From NCBI GenBank assembly GCA_000018565.1, contig CP000875.1, positions 5,037,199-5,101,198 on the forward strand: 64,000 nt of DNA, in the 5' to 3' direction. This DNA comes from Herpetosiphon aurantiacus DSM 785. Lineage in GTDB: Bacteria > Chloroflexota > Chloroflexia > Chloroflexales > Herpetosiphonaceae. The notes below the pieces were generated by a model. It was given only the letters and a program-made list of their open reading frames with translations, searched no databases and was not told where the DNA came from. Below are positions 36,507 through 45,386 of this stretch, in pieces (within the stretch, counting starts at the first letter, position 1; every line of letters starts with the position of its first letter). Position numbers and translations under genes: made by a program.

Positions 36507-37271
36507 ATGACAACTATCGACCAAACCACCACCAAATGGCTGACCTTTCCCCGACCCAATCCTCAGGCCAAAATACGCCTGTTTTGCTTCTCCTACGCCG
36601 GCGGCGGAGCGTCGACCTTCCGCCCATGGATGCAACACTTGGCGCCAAGCATTGAGCTGTGCGCCGTTCAGCTGCCCGGTCGCGAGAACCGGCTTCGCGA
36701 GGCCCCGCTGACCCGCGTTGATCCGATCGTCGATACCTTGAAACAGATGCTGCCGGCGTATTTTGATAAACCCTTCGCTTTGTTCGGCCATAGTCTGGGG
36801 GCCATCCTGGCCTTCGAACTGGCGCGCGCCCTGCGCAACCATCCCGAGGCCCGGCTGGCCCATGTGTTTGTGTCGGCCCGCATCGCTCCGCAGGCGATCG
36901 ATCCGGAGCCGCCGATCTACCAGTTGCCAGAAGCCCAGTTCCTGGCCAAACTGCGCCAGCTCAACGGCACCCCGACGATGGTGTTCGAGAACGAGGAACT
37001 GCTGGAGATGCTCATGCCGATCCTGCGGGCCGATTTTGCCCTCAACGAAACCTACGCCTACCGGCCGGAGCCGCCGCTTGATGTGCCACTGACGGTGTTT
37101 GGCGGCACCGAGGATCCCAAGGTCAGCGAGGCCGAGCTGGGGGAATGGTCGGCCCAGGCGGGCGGGCGCTTCGCGCTCAAGATGTTCCCCGGCGACCATT
37201 TTTTTGTCAGCAGCGCCCAGCAGGCGATTGTTTCGCTAATCAACGGCGAGCTTCAGACAGTCCATGGCTAG
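36507..37271 (+). CDS. Type II thioesterase (editing thioesterase of the NRPS/PKS)
   Basis: A 254-residue alpha/beta hydrolase of the GrsT/SrfAD family. Ser96 lies in GHSLGA, the Asp is probably in FGGTEDPKV, and the His is in FPGDHFFV. The N-terminus has RLFCFSYAGGGAS, the oxyanion strand typical of the family. The ATG at 36507 is preferred: the upstream in-frame extension from 36390 covers the intergenic hairpin and has no family resemblance, and AAGGA occurs at 36488-36492, though 14 bases away, which is long. These enzymes remove wrong or stalled acyl groups from carrier proteins. In this cluster it may also clear the PCP next to the degenerate A domain. Confidence 0.94.
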   Translation: MTTIDQTTTKWLTFPRPNPQAKIRLFCFSYAGGGASTFRPWMQHLAPSIELCAVQLPGRENRLREAPLTRVDPIVDTLKQMLPAYFDKPFALFGHSLGAILAFELARALRNHPEARLAHVFVSARIAPQAIDPEPPIYQLPEAQFLAKLRQLNGTPTMVFENEELLEMLMPILRADFALNETYAYRPEPPLDVPLTVFGGTEDPKVSEAELGEWSAQAGGRFALKMFPGDHFFVSSAQQAIVSLINGELQTVHG

Positions 37272-37315
37272 CGCATGCTGGCCCCGTTTTGGCATAACAC
37301 CTGGAAGGAAGAACG

Positions 37316-38275
37316 ATGACGATCTCCATATCGGTCAAAGACTTGCGTAAATCGTATGGCAAAGACAGCGCCGTTTTGAAGGGGCTGTCGCTAGACCTCT
37401 ACCAGGATGAGATCCTGGCATTGCTCGGCCCGAACGGCTCGGGCAAAACGACCCTGATCAAAATCCTCGCCACCCTGCTGACCAAGGACTCGGGCAAGGT
37501 GCATATCCTCGGCCAAGACCTGGACGACGACGAAAACGAAATCCGCCATCTCTTCGGCTACGTCGGCCAGGATACCGAGCGCTCGGCCTACTCGCGCCTG
37601 ACCGTAGTCGAGAACCTGCAATTCTTCGGCGCCCTTCGCGGGCTTGACAAGCGACAGGTCAACGCCCAGATCGAGAAACTGGTCGAATACTTCGATTTTA
37701 AGTCCAACCTGAAAAAGTACTTTGGCTACTTGTCCGGCGGCCAAAAGCAAACTGTGGTGATTATGCGGGCGCTCCTGCACGATCCGGCCGTGATTTACCT
37801 CGACGAGCCGACCAAAGGCCTCGACCCGCTGATCGCCAAGAATATCCGCAGCTTTCTCAAGAAATATGTCAAGGAAGAACACAAAACCTTGCTGCTGACT
37901 TCGCACATTTTGTCCGAAGTCGACGAGCTATCGAGCCGGGTCGCGCTCATCCACGACGGCGTGATCGCGTCGGTCGGCACAGCGCAGGAGCTCAAGCAGG
38001 GGGTTGGCGTCGACGGCTTCATCGAATTGCAAAAACACTCGATCCCGCTGGGTGTCGTCGATAAAATCCTCCGCCTGCCGCCAGTTCTCAACAGCGACGA
38101 TCAGGATAGCGAATGGGTGTCGTTTGGCATCAACAATATGGTCGATGCGATGGAAGGGATCATCCATATCTTGCGCGAGGAACAGATCCAGAGCCAGTTC
38201 CGCTACCGCAACGTCTCGCTCGAAGACGCCTTTGTGTATCGGATGGGCTTGCTGTCCGACGGGTTTGAAGCTTAA
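37316..38275 (+). CDS. ABC transporter ATP-binding protein (DrrA-like export)
   Basis: A 319-residue ABC ATPase. Walker A GPNGSGKTT is near residue 39, the signature LSGGQKQ near 141, and Walker B VIYLDEPT near 159, followed by the D-loop GLDP and a switch His in LLTSHILSE. The C-terminal extension of about 100 residues is typical of DrrA/CcmA-type exporters. AAGGAAG lies just before the ATG. The permease gene begins 12 bases after its stop, so the two form an exporter. Given the position inside the cluster, export of, or self-protection from, the peptide product is the likely role. Confidence 0.95.
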   Translation: MTISISVKDLRKSYGKDSAVLKGLSLDLYQDEILALLGPNGSGKTTLIKILATLLTKDSGKVHILGQDLDDDENEIRHLFGYVGQDTERSAYSRLTVVENLQFFGALRGLDKRQVNAQIEKLVEYFDFKSNLKKYFGYLSGGQKQTVVIMRALLHDPAVIYLDEPTKGLDPLIAKNIRSFLKKYVKEEHKTLLLTSHILSEVDELSSRVALIHDGVIASVGTAQELKQGVGVDGFIELQKHSIPLGVVDKILRLPPVLNSDDQDSEWVSFGINNMVDAMEGIIHILREEQIQSQFRYRNVSLEDAFVYRMGLLSDGFEA

Positions 38276-38287
38276 ACAGGGGGAAGT

Positions 38288-39157
38288 ATGATCTCGGAAA
38301 CTCAAGTCACGCGTGATACTCACTATGTGAAATCCAGCAAATCGAAACCAATATCGTCGTGGAAGGTCTTCGTCGCCACCACGGTCAAGGATCTGCTCAT
38401 CCAGTTTCGCTATCTGCCCAACCTCGTGGGCCGGCTTTTCGAACTGACGATTCGCATCGGCTTCTTCTATTTGCTCGCCAGCATCACGACCTACACCGTC
38501 GCCGGCTCGGTGCTAACCGGCCGCAGCCTGATCGTTTTTATGTTCGGCGGGTTGCTGCTGTTCGTCTACAGCAATACCTCTTTCACGGCGCCCATGAACG
38601 CCGTCAGCAACGACTTGCACAACGGCACCCTGGAATACCTGTACAGCAATCCGTCGTCGCGCTATGCCTATTTCCTGGGCAACGTGCTGTCCAGCGCGAT
38701 CGTGAACCAGATTGTGTTTCTGCCACTGTACATCGTCCTGTTTTTCATCGCCGAGGCGACCGCCTTCAACATGCTTATGGTGTTGCTCGTCTGTCTGGCG
38801 GTGATGGGCGTGCTGATCTCGATCGGCATCATGATCGCCATGCTGGCGCTGATCTGGCGTCAGGTTGGGGCGTTTGTGCAAATCCTGGCCATCCTGTTTG
38901 AATTCGTGTCGGGAACCTACTTCCCACTTTCCGCCTATCCGCTGCCGCTCCAGTATGTGGCCTACGCGCTGCCCTATACCTGGGGCTATGACCTTATCCG
39001 CTACTACAGCCTGCAAAACAAGTGGCAGACGATCCTACCTCCGTGGATTGAGTGGTGCATCCTGGGCGCGTACGCCGTGGTTTTCATGGTGATCTCGCGA
39101 ATCCTGCTGGTCAAGGCCGAGCGGCGTTCCAAGAAGCTTGGCTTACATTTCATCTAG
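38288..39157 (+). CDS. ABC-2 type transporter permease
   Basis: A 289-residue integral membrane protein with about six hydrophobic stretches (for example IGFFYLLASITTYTV, SLIVFMFGGLLLFVY, IVFLPLYIVLFFIA and a run of valines and leucines near residue 160). Between them is the conserved NDLHNGTLEYLYSNP loop characteristic of ABC-2/DrrB permeases. It follows the ATPase gene by 12 bases with GGGGGAAG as ribosome site, so the two proteins are expected to be made together and form one exporter in the cytoplasmic membrane. Its substrate is inferred from position only. Confidence 0.93.
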   Translation: MISETQVTRDTHYVKSSKSKPISSWKVFVATTVKDLLIQFRYLPNLVGRLFELTIRIGFFYLLASITTYTVAGSVLTGRSLIVFMFGGLLLFVYSNTSFTAPMNAVSNDLHNGTLEYLYSNPSSRYAYFLGNVLSSAIVNQIVFLPLYIVLFFIAEATAFNMLMVLLVCLAVMGVLISIGIMIAMLALIWRQVGAFVQILAILFEFVSGTYFPLSAYPLPLQYVAYALPYTWGYDLIRYYSLQNKWQTILPPWIEWCILGAYAVVFMVISRILLVKAERRSKKLGLHFI

Positions 39158-39166
39158 GCGCTGGTT

Positions 39167-39202
39167 CCGGGACGAGGCGTTATTCGCGGCGCCTCGTCCC
39201 GG
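39167..39202 (+). terminator. Perfect 13-bp hairpin after the exporter operon
   Basis: CCGGGACGAGGCG (39167-39179) and CGCCTCGTCCCGG (39190-39202) are exact reverse complements with a 10-base loop, 9 bases after the permease stop. No run of T follows, so it may act as a weak or Rho-assisted terminator, an RNA stability element, or both. DAHP synthase lies just beyond. Confidence 0.6.
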
Positions 39203-39238
39203 CCGGATGTTTGACTAGTCAATCGAAGGAGCGCACCA

Positions 39239-40114
39239 TTGATCACTCTGGATTGTAAGCTCGCCGCGCGGACGCCCGAACGGCAACGCACGACGGTAGA
39301 TGTTGGCGGCGTTCGCATCGGCGCGGAGGAAATTGTCGTCATCGCCGGCCCTTGCAGCGTGGAAAACGAGGAGCAAATTCTGGCGACGGCGCAGCATGTG
39401 CGCGCCGCGGGGGCGCACATGCTGCGCGGCGGCGCCTACAAGCCACGCACGTCGCCATACGCGTTCCGCGGCCTGGGCGAGGAAGGGCTTCAACTGTTGG
39501 CCAAAGCCCGCGAAGCAACCGACCTGCCGGTGGTCACTGAAGTGATGACGCCGGCCGATGTGGGATTGGTCGCCGAGTACGCCGATATGCTTCAGATTGG
39601 CGCGCGGAATATGCAGAACTTCCATCTATTGGAGGCCGTCGGCCGCATCCAGAAGCCGGTGTTGCTGAAACGCGGCATGTCGGGGACGATCCAGGAGTGG
39701 CTGCTTGCGGCGGAATATATCTTGAACTGTGGTAACCCCAATGTCGTCCTGTGCGAGCGGGGCATCCGCACCTTCGAACCCAGCCTGCGCAACACGCTCG
39801 ACCTCGGCGCCTTGGCCTTCGCCAAGGAACTGAGCCATCTCCCGGTTATCGCCGACCCCAGCCATGGCGTGGGGCGTCGCAGCCTGGTCGGCCCGCTTGC
39901 CCTGGCCAGCCTCGCCGCCGGGGCCGACGGGCTGATCTTGGAGGTCCACCCACATCCCGAGCGCTCGGTTTCGGACTCCCAGCAGACCGTGGATTGCGCC
40001 GAATTCGCCGACATTATGCTGCGAGCGGACGCGGTGGCCTCTGCCGTGGGGCGCAGACTGCACCTGCCAGCGATCACGCCCGCCTACGCCGAGGCGGCGG
40101 ATGTTCCTGCCTGA
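39239..40114 (+). CDS. 3-deoxy-7-phosphoheptulonate (DAHP) synthase, cluster-associated copy
   Basis: A 291-residue class Ib (KDO8PS-like) DAHP synthase, which condenses phosphoenolpyruvate with erythrose 4-phosphate at the entry of the shikimate pathway. Motifs seen are [52 protein letters not shown] and PSHGVGRR, all in family order. The start is TTG at 39239, with AAGGAG at 39226-39231 and a 7-base gap; no ATG fits. Base composition matches the NRPS cluster, not the flank, so it probably arrived with the cluster. A dedicated copy would raise aromatic or chorismate-derived precursor supply, implying an aromatic building block, perhaps loaded by a part of the line upstream of the window. There is no fused chorismate mutase or ACT regulatory domain. 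Confidence 0.95.
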   Translation: MITLDCKLAARTPERQRTTVDVGGVRIGAEEIVVIAGPCSVENEEQILATAQHVRAAGAHMLRGGAYKPRTSPYAFRGLGEEGLQLLAKAREATDLPVVTEVMTPADVGLVAEYADMLQIGARNMQNFHLLEAVGRIQKPVLLKRGMSGTIQEWLLAAEYILNCGNPNVVLCERGIRTFEPSLRNTLDLGALAFAKELSHLPVIADPSHGVGRRSLVGPLALASLAAGADGLILEVHPHPERSVSDSQQTVDCAEFADIMLRADAVASAVGRRLHLPAITPAYAEAADVPA

Positions 40115-40950
40115 CCTTGCCAGTGCGCCCGACCTAGGACGGCGACGCAGCGCTTGACCCGCTTGCGATTCTAGCAGCCCTAGGTATTGACGCACCCAGG
40201 ACTATCCTACACGTATCGGGCAGTTCGGACACGGCCGTCTGGAATCGGCACCGGCCAGAGCTGGCAGGACTTGCGGGGTTTTCACCAAGATGAAGACGAG
40301 CGGTGCCGACGGGAATGAGCTGCTTTGCGGCTGGCCGGGGAAACTGGCCTGTCGGTGCCGCCGGTGCGGGGTCAGTCGGTCAGTCGGCGGCGGTCGGTCA
40401 TGCTCTTGGACTGACTGGCGAGCAACTCGCTCAGCCAGGCCTGCCTGCGCCAGACCCTCGCGGGATGGCGCAGGGGCTTTGAGTTCGGCCAGACTCAGGC
40501 CCGCATGCACGCGATCACCGATTCCGCACCGGAACCGTCCGGCGGTGAATGGCTCGCTGACGCGGGCGCAAGCCACCAGCGGCTTCCGCTATAGCAGCCG
40601 TCGGAGTTAGTCGAGCTTACGCCAGCAGGGCGTGCGGGTTGGTCGCCATTGCATCCTTTGCCTGATACGGAATGCCAGTCTTCACCTGGGCCGCATGAAA
40701 TGGCGGCGGCAGACGACCGTGCGTGCGGCGCGTCTGCCGCCCCGAATCACCTTAAACGCCAGTTCGTGTCACTTTCCGCCCTATACTGGGTCTTCCGCAA
40801 TATCTGTGATGCTCACCTGTGCTAAAGTGATAAGGATGCTAATCTCCACTCTAGGATACCCATATGCCTTTAAACCCTTGTTAAATTGCCCTGTTTTCGG
40901 CTTGAAACCCCCACCATCCAGCACTGTCAAGTATAGCTCATCGCGCATTC
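40115..40950 (+). other. Gene-free, GC-rich junction with possible transposase debris
   Basis: No intact gene is visible over about 830 bases. At 40617-40740 one + frame reads LRQQGVRVGRHCILC then LGRMKWRRQTT, which looks like the helix-turn-helix of an IS630-type transposase. The match is weak and has no continuation. The rest shows no recognisable coding sequence on either strand. It forms the outer edge of the NRPS cluster. Confidence 0.4.
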
Positions 40951-42153
40951 CACCCAGACCGCCATCGTTTGCCTGACCTGCGCAACCACGACCTCGCGGC
41001 GGTACGGCCGGTATTGTCGGCGGGTACTCGATCTTCCTTGGATGACAATGCCAGTCCAGTTGGAACTTCATCTCCAGCGGTTTCGCTGTCCGAATCGGCG
41101 GTATCTGCGCCAAACCTTTGTTGAACCGCTGCCGACACTGGCACTACCCCATGCCCACCGAACCACCCGCTTGGCGCGGACGCAACAACGGTTCGCCTTA
41201 GCACTCGGTGGTGAAGCTGGCGTGTGGACGCTCAATCACCTAGGCATTACCACCAGCTCTGACACGCTCTTGCGCCTGATTCGCGCCTTCGAACCTGCGG
41301 TCGCCGAGGCTGTGACCCATGGTGGTATTGACGATTGGGCCTATCACAAACGCTACGGCGATTGACGCGTGGCTCCAAGCGCATCCCACCATCTAGGTCT
41401 TCAGCCGTGATCACTCCGACATTGGCATCACGGCCGCCACTGTGGGCGCACCCCAAGCCCAGCAGATCGCTGATCGCTTCCATCTGCTCACCAATCTGCG
41501 GGATGCGATCGTCCGGCTTGTGGAGCGGGAAGGGCCGGTACTTCGCCCAGCTGCCAAACAGGCCGGCGCAAGCGAGCGTGCCATAGTGACCGCTGTGGAG
41601 AACGCAGTGCACCGGCTATCGTGGGCTGCTGTGCGAACTCCAAACACAGCATGACTTTACCGACAGCTATTCCAGTCTGCGGCGGTTGATGAATCGACTG
41701 ATCGATAAACGGCCGGGAACGGCGTAGCGTGATGTGCCGCTACTACCGCTGGCTCCCGCACCGTTCCGGCTGCGGTCGACGCAGCAAACGGCGTGGGCGT
41801 TGGTGTATCCAACATCGGTGGCCACAAAGGCCAAGACCGCCGAATCCGATCAGACCTCTATCGCCCAGATCGGTACGTGGAATCCTGCGATCCAGGCGGC
41901 CTATGGCCTGGCACAGCGGTTCGTGCGGCTCGTCCGCACGCGTGATGCGGCCGGATTGGATGCGTGGTTGGCAGACACGGAAGCCAGTGTCATCGGGTTC
42001 GCCAGCGGACTGCGGACTGATTATGCAGCAGTCGCCAATGCGCTCACGCAGCCCTACGGCAATAGTCCCATCGAAGCGCATATTCATCGACTAAAGCTGA
42101 TTAACGGACGAGCGAACTTTGATTTGCTGGGCAAGCGTGTGCTGGCAATTTAA
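40950..42153 (+). pseudogene. ISL3-family transposase remnant, frameshifted and internally deleted
   Basis: Pieces of one ISL3 transposase occur in the right order but in different frames. The N-terminal zinc-finger end is VQLELHLQRFRCPN, followed by ARTQQRFALALGGEAG, LGITTSSDTLLRLIR and GGIDDWAYHKRYG (to about 41365). After a deletion, DAWLQAHPTI is followed by a stop, then TVGAPQAQQIADRFHLLTNLR (to about 41650). The C-terminal end after 41765 runs through SPIEAHIHRLKLINGRANFD to a stop at 42153. At least two frameshifts, one in-frame stop and one internal loss make it inactive. Terminal inverted repeats were not recognised. Confidence 0.85.
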
Positions 42154-42159
42154 TGGGCA

Positions 42160-42632
42160 TCACAGGCGATTCGGGAGAGCCAGTATCGGGCGACGATTGA
42201 CAACCTTCTCGTCGATGGTCGCGGTCACCCGTTATGTGCCTGTCTCACGCCCGGCAGACCCACGAAAGTACCGTGATGTGGCAGGTCGTCGTGCCCCAGC
42301 GACACGGTCGTCCGTGCGGACGACCGCTCCAACTGTCAGGTGATCGCAGCTACGATGCCCGCCGTATCGTCCACTGGCTTCAGCAGTATGGGATTCGATC
42401 GGTGATTCCGCCACGCCGCCGATGCGGGATGCGCAAGGCTGGTCCGGTCGGCTATGACGCAGCGGCCTATCGTGCCCTCAATGTGGTCGAAGGCACCATT
42501 GTGTGCCTGAAAGAGTGCCGTTCGGTCGCCACGTGGTTTGAGAAACTGGCGCTGAACGATCGCGGATTCGTCCATCTGGCCATGATTCAACGCGTGGTTC
42601 GCATCCTGGCACCATCCACATCGCTATCCTGA
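42160..42632 (+). pseudogene. IS5-family transposase, C-terminal remnant
   Basis: The frame ending at 42632 encodes GDRSYDARRIVHWLQQYGIR, VIPPRRRC, YRALNVVEGTIVCLKECRS and ATWFEKLALN. These correspond to the D-(E) end of IS5-group DDE transposases (DKGY..., IPxR, RNVVERxxxxLKxxRRxATRYEK). The N-terminal half is missing or out of frame before about 42250. The catalytic E region reads NVVEG rather than NVVER. With the ISL3 remnant immediately upstream it forms a patch of decayed mobile elements at the cluster boundary. Confidence 0.8.
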
Positions 42633-42991
42633 ATTATCAGATAGAGCCTACTTTTTGTTGAAACGAATCTGCAGGCACTATAAGATATTTAGCCACTTGG
42701 AAGGAAAACTCTCATACCTTACGAATAGTGCTACATATTGTCTCATTACTGGAGTGACTGACTTTGCAGTAAAGAATAAGAGTATGGTTGAGAAACATGT
42801 ATTTCGTTCCCACAGAGTGGGCATATGAGGCTGTTGGTTTCCAACTTTATTTTTGGTGTGCGAGCTATTTTGTAGTAGTCGCCCATCGCCAGTTTCCAAC
42901 TTTAGCGCATACAAGAACCGTGAAACTTAGCCGCTTTGAGCGTAAAATCGAATGTTTCCAGTTTCCAACTTTATTCCCCGTGCACATTAGC
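42633..42991 (+). repeat. AT-rich gene-free stretch with three copies of GTTTCCAACTTTA
   Basis: No convincing gene is present. The 13-mer GTTTCCAACTTTA occurs in the same orientation at 42837, 42892 and 42961 (spacings 55 and 69 bases); the second and third copies also share a preceding CA. The sequence between copies is not conserved. This is where the AT-rich chromosome begins, after the transposase remnants. Confidence 0.6.
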
Positions 42992-43699
42992 TTATTTCAC
43001 CCCGCCAAAGGCGGCGAAACAACTATTTTTATGCAGAATATCCAGCTTTTGGAAGCCAACGCTCCGCAAAACGTCAATTTGCCAGAGTAATGGGCGCGGC
43101 GAATCTTCGATCTCGATATATTCAAATACTTGGTTGCGGTAAGCCTCATCGCGGAAATCGCTGAGATATTGACCATAGCGTTGCCACATCAAACTATGGA
43201 CGGCCTCACTGGAATGCTCCACCAGATCGAAAATCCACAGCGAACCACCTGGACGCAAGGCGGCATAACATTGAGCAAAAACCGCCTGCCATTCAGCATC
43301 GTCGCGTAGGTGGTGAAATACCGCCGCTGCCACAATAATATCAACCTGCTCACTGCCCAACTCAAGCTGGCGGACATCGCCTTGTAAAGCAGTGACCTTG
43401 CCAGTTGTGGCTGCACCGACCCGTTGTTGCGCTCGCTCAAGCATTGACGAGCTCAAATCGATCAGCGTCACATCAAGGTTGGGTAATTCTTGCAAAACTC
43501 GTAGGCTGTAATTGCCAGCGCCGCAGCCAATATCCAAGACATGGCGAGCATTAGGAGTAGTGGCGGCAGCCGCTTGAGCAACCAACGTCATTGCTAAAGG
43601 GGCATCGACGGTCGCCGATTGGCCAGTTTCCAAATTGGAAAAACGCTCAACATCAGCATCGAAGCGGGCACGAATGGTTTCAACCGTTGATTTGGCCAT
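42992..43699 (-). CDS. Class I SAM-dependent methyltransferase
   Basis: A 235-residue methyltransferase. Motif I is VLDIGCGAGNYSL, followed by an acidic end of strand 2 (VTLIDLSSSM), GDVRQLEL, and AAAVFHHLRDD, which is the usual Methyltransf_25/12 layout. The ATG with complement at 43697-43699 is chosen: GAGG lies 9 bases upstream, while earlier starts at 43708 and 43774 have poor spacing or none. The substrate is unknown. It sits alone, transcribed away from the SDR operon, in AT-rich DNA beyond the mobile-element debris. I therefore regard it as chromosomal and not the missing O-methyltransferase of the NRPS cluster. Confidence 0.88.
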   Translation of the reverse strand: MAKSTVETIRARFDADVERFSNLETGQSATVDAPLAMTLVAQAAAATTPNARHVLDIGCGAGNYSLRVLQELPNLDVTLIDLSSSMLERAQQRVGAATTGKVTALQGDVRQLELGSEQVDIIVAAAVFHHLRDDAEWQAVFAQCYAALRPGGSLWIFDLVEHSSEAVHSLMWQRYGQYLSDFRDEAYRNQVFEYIEIEDSPRPLLWQIDVLRSVGFQKLDILHKNSCFAAFGGVK

Positions 43700-43870
43700 G
43701 GGGAACATCCTCAAACCACAAATAAGCGTCAATCGCGCTATTTTAGCAGGTTTGAGTAATTTTGTACTGATCAATATAAGACAGATTTAGTGCTCTTTTG
43801 GTTGGTTGAGTTTTAGTATTTTCAATTCCCGACCCAACCTCGCTGCATGGTTTCGTTGCTCAATCAATCC

Positions 43871-44710
43871 TTAATCGATGGTGGTCAGTTTGATTGGTAA
43901 TGCTGGAGCAGGCTTGCCGCGTACACGCCGAATTGCTTCTTTGAGTGCGCCCAGCAACAAGCGTGGTGGCGAAAGTAGGCTGATGCTCAAGCCATTGCGG
44001 CCATCGGTGGCCTTCGATGCAAGCCAAACCGCTTTTTGCGCCGGCACACTAGGCGGATTGCCCCACATGCGCAAAATGGTACTGAGGGCTTCAAGTTTGG
44101 ACTCGTAGCCCGCCATCACTTGCACATCGGTCAGCATATCGGTGGTCATCAAGCCTGGGTTAAAGCCCAAAATTTCGATGCCTTGGTTACGATGTTCTTT
44201 GGCGAGGGCCAAGGTAAAGTTGCGCACCCAGCTTTTGCTAGCGCCATAGGCGGTTTGAAACGGCACAGGCCCAGTATCACCACGCCCAAACAGATTGATC
44301 AATTTGCCATGGCCTTGTTGTTGGAAATATTTGAGTGCAGTAATTGAGCCATGGTACGTGCCAAAAATATTGGTGTCGATCACACGCCGATAATCGCGGG
44401 GATGAATTGCCACAGTCGCGCCATAAGGCCCAGCCACGCCAGCATTGTTGACCCAGACATCGAGTTTGCCAAACTGGGCGATAGTTTGATCGCGCAAGGC
44501 TTCGATTGCTGCCAAATCGCCAACATCGCAAGTTGTTGCCAGCACATGGCTCGATTGGCGTTTGAGTTGAGCAAGGGCTTGTTCAAGGCTAGCTTGATCG
44601 CGGCCAGCGATCACAACTTTGGCTCCTTGGCTGAGCATTGCTTCGGCCATCGCCAAGCCCAAGCCACGGCTGCCACCAGTAATGACAATTACTTTATCGA
44701 GCAATTTCAT
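43871..44710 (-). CDS. Short-chain dehydrogenase/reductase
   Basis: A 279-residue SDR. The cofactor motif is TGGSRGLG, the strand-4 motif VNNAGVAGP, and the active-site YGASK. The serine usually found two strands earlier (INxSS) is replaced: the protein reads LINLFGRGDTG, so the normal catalytic Ser seems absent and activity may be altered. Its start overlaps the stop of the HAD gene by 17 bases, so the two are probably translationally coupled. The substrate is unknown. The C-terminal 60 residues end in a basic, proline-rich tail (RGKPAPALPIKL). Confidence 0.9.
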   Translation of the reverse strand: MKLLDKVIVITGGSRGLGLAMAEAMLSQGAKVVIAGRDQASLEQALAQLKRQSSHVLATTCDVGDLAAIEALRDQTIAQFGKLDVWVNNAGVAGPYGATVAIHPRDYRRVIDTNIFGTYHGSITALKYFQQQGHGKLINLFGRGDTGPVPFQTAYGASKSWVRNFTLALAKEHRNQGIEILGFNPGLMTTDMLTDVQVMAGYESKLEALSTILRMWGNPPSVPAQKAVWLASKATDGRNGLSISLLSPPRLLLGALKEAIRRVRGKPAPALPIKLTTID

Positions 44711-45386
44711 CGGCTACTCCTAAAAATGCCTGAAGCTGGGCCAATTCGCCCAAATTTTCGAGCAGCAAATCGGGCTGGTGCTCAGAAAGTTGTTCGCGGC
44801 TGAACTTACCACTTGCCACGGCAACCGAGCATGCTCCAGCAATTTTGGCGCAAGCAATATCAAACGGCGTATCGCCAATTACCACTACATCATCAAACGT
44901 GCCATGCCAACCAGCAGCTTGCGCTCGTTGCAATGCGACGGGCACTAAATCGTTGCGAATATGGCTATCCGAGCCGAATGCGCCCCATTCCCAACGAAAA
45001 TGGCGGCTTAGATCAACAGCATCGAGTTTGATTTTAGCGGTACGTTGCAAATTGCCTGTTAGCAAGGATTGAATCGTATGGGGTTGTAAGTGGCTCAAGG
45101 CCGAATGAACACCATGTAAAATTGTGGTTTCGCGTTGCAGATATTCAAAACGAGCTTGTAATTCGCCTTCATACACGGCGTAAAATTGCTCAAGCCGCTC
45201 GAGAATTGCTGCCTCTTCCCATGAATGGAGTGTCTCACGAACGATCAGGCCATCAGTTTTGCCAGCGGTTGAGCTAAGCGGCAGATCAACTTCGTATACA
45301 CGCTGAAACGCAGCCTTGAAAGCTTCAAGACTGCGCCCATGTGACCGAATCAGGGTTCCATCAATATCCCAAAGCAGCAATTTCAT
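44694..45386 (-). CDS. HAD-family phosphatase, phosphoglycolate phosphatase-like
   Basis: A 230-residue HAD hydrolase. Motif I is LLWDIDGTLI (DxDGT), a C1-type helical cap follows, motif II is SLLTGN, and motif IV is VVIGDTPFDIACA. This fits the phosphoglycolate phosphatase/beta-phosphoglucomutase branch; the true substrate cannot be named. It is the middle gene of a minus-strand trio. Its ATG overlaps the upstream gene's stop as ATGA (45383-45386), and its own end overlaps the SDR start. This strongly suggests one mRNA with coupled translation. Confidence 0.9.
   Translation of the reverse strand: MKLLLWDIDGTLIRSHGRSLEAFKAAFQRVYEVDLPLSSTAGKTDGLIVRETLHSWEEAAILERLEQFYAVYEGELQARFEYLQRETTILHGVHSALSHLQPHTIQSLLTGNLQRTAKIKLDAVDLSRHFRWEWGAFGSDSHIRNDLVPVALQRAQAAGWHGTFDDVVVIGDTPFDIACAKIAGACSVAVASGKFSREQLSEHQPDLLLENLGELAQLQAFLGVADEIAR

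Noticed and set aside
40202-40576. A minus-strand gene in the cluster junction
   Set aside because: The translation is proline/arginine-rich low-information sequence without any recognisable domain, and no ribosome site precedes it.
42837-42973. A CRISPR array
   Set aside because: Only 13 bases repeat, spacing differs (55 and 69), and no cas genes are near.
42788-43090. A small gene in the AT-rich gap
   Set aside because: The frame is built partly from the GTTTCCAACTTTA repeats (FPTL twice) and runs antisense into the methyltransferase gene.
42992-43699. The SAM methyltransferase as the missing O-methyltransferase of the hydroxymalonyl cassette
   Set aside because: It lies beyond the transposase remnants, on the other strand, in AT-richer DNA, and does not look FkbG-like.
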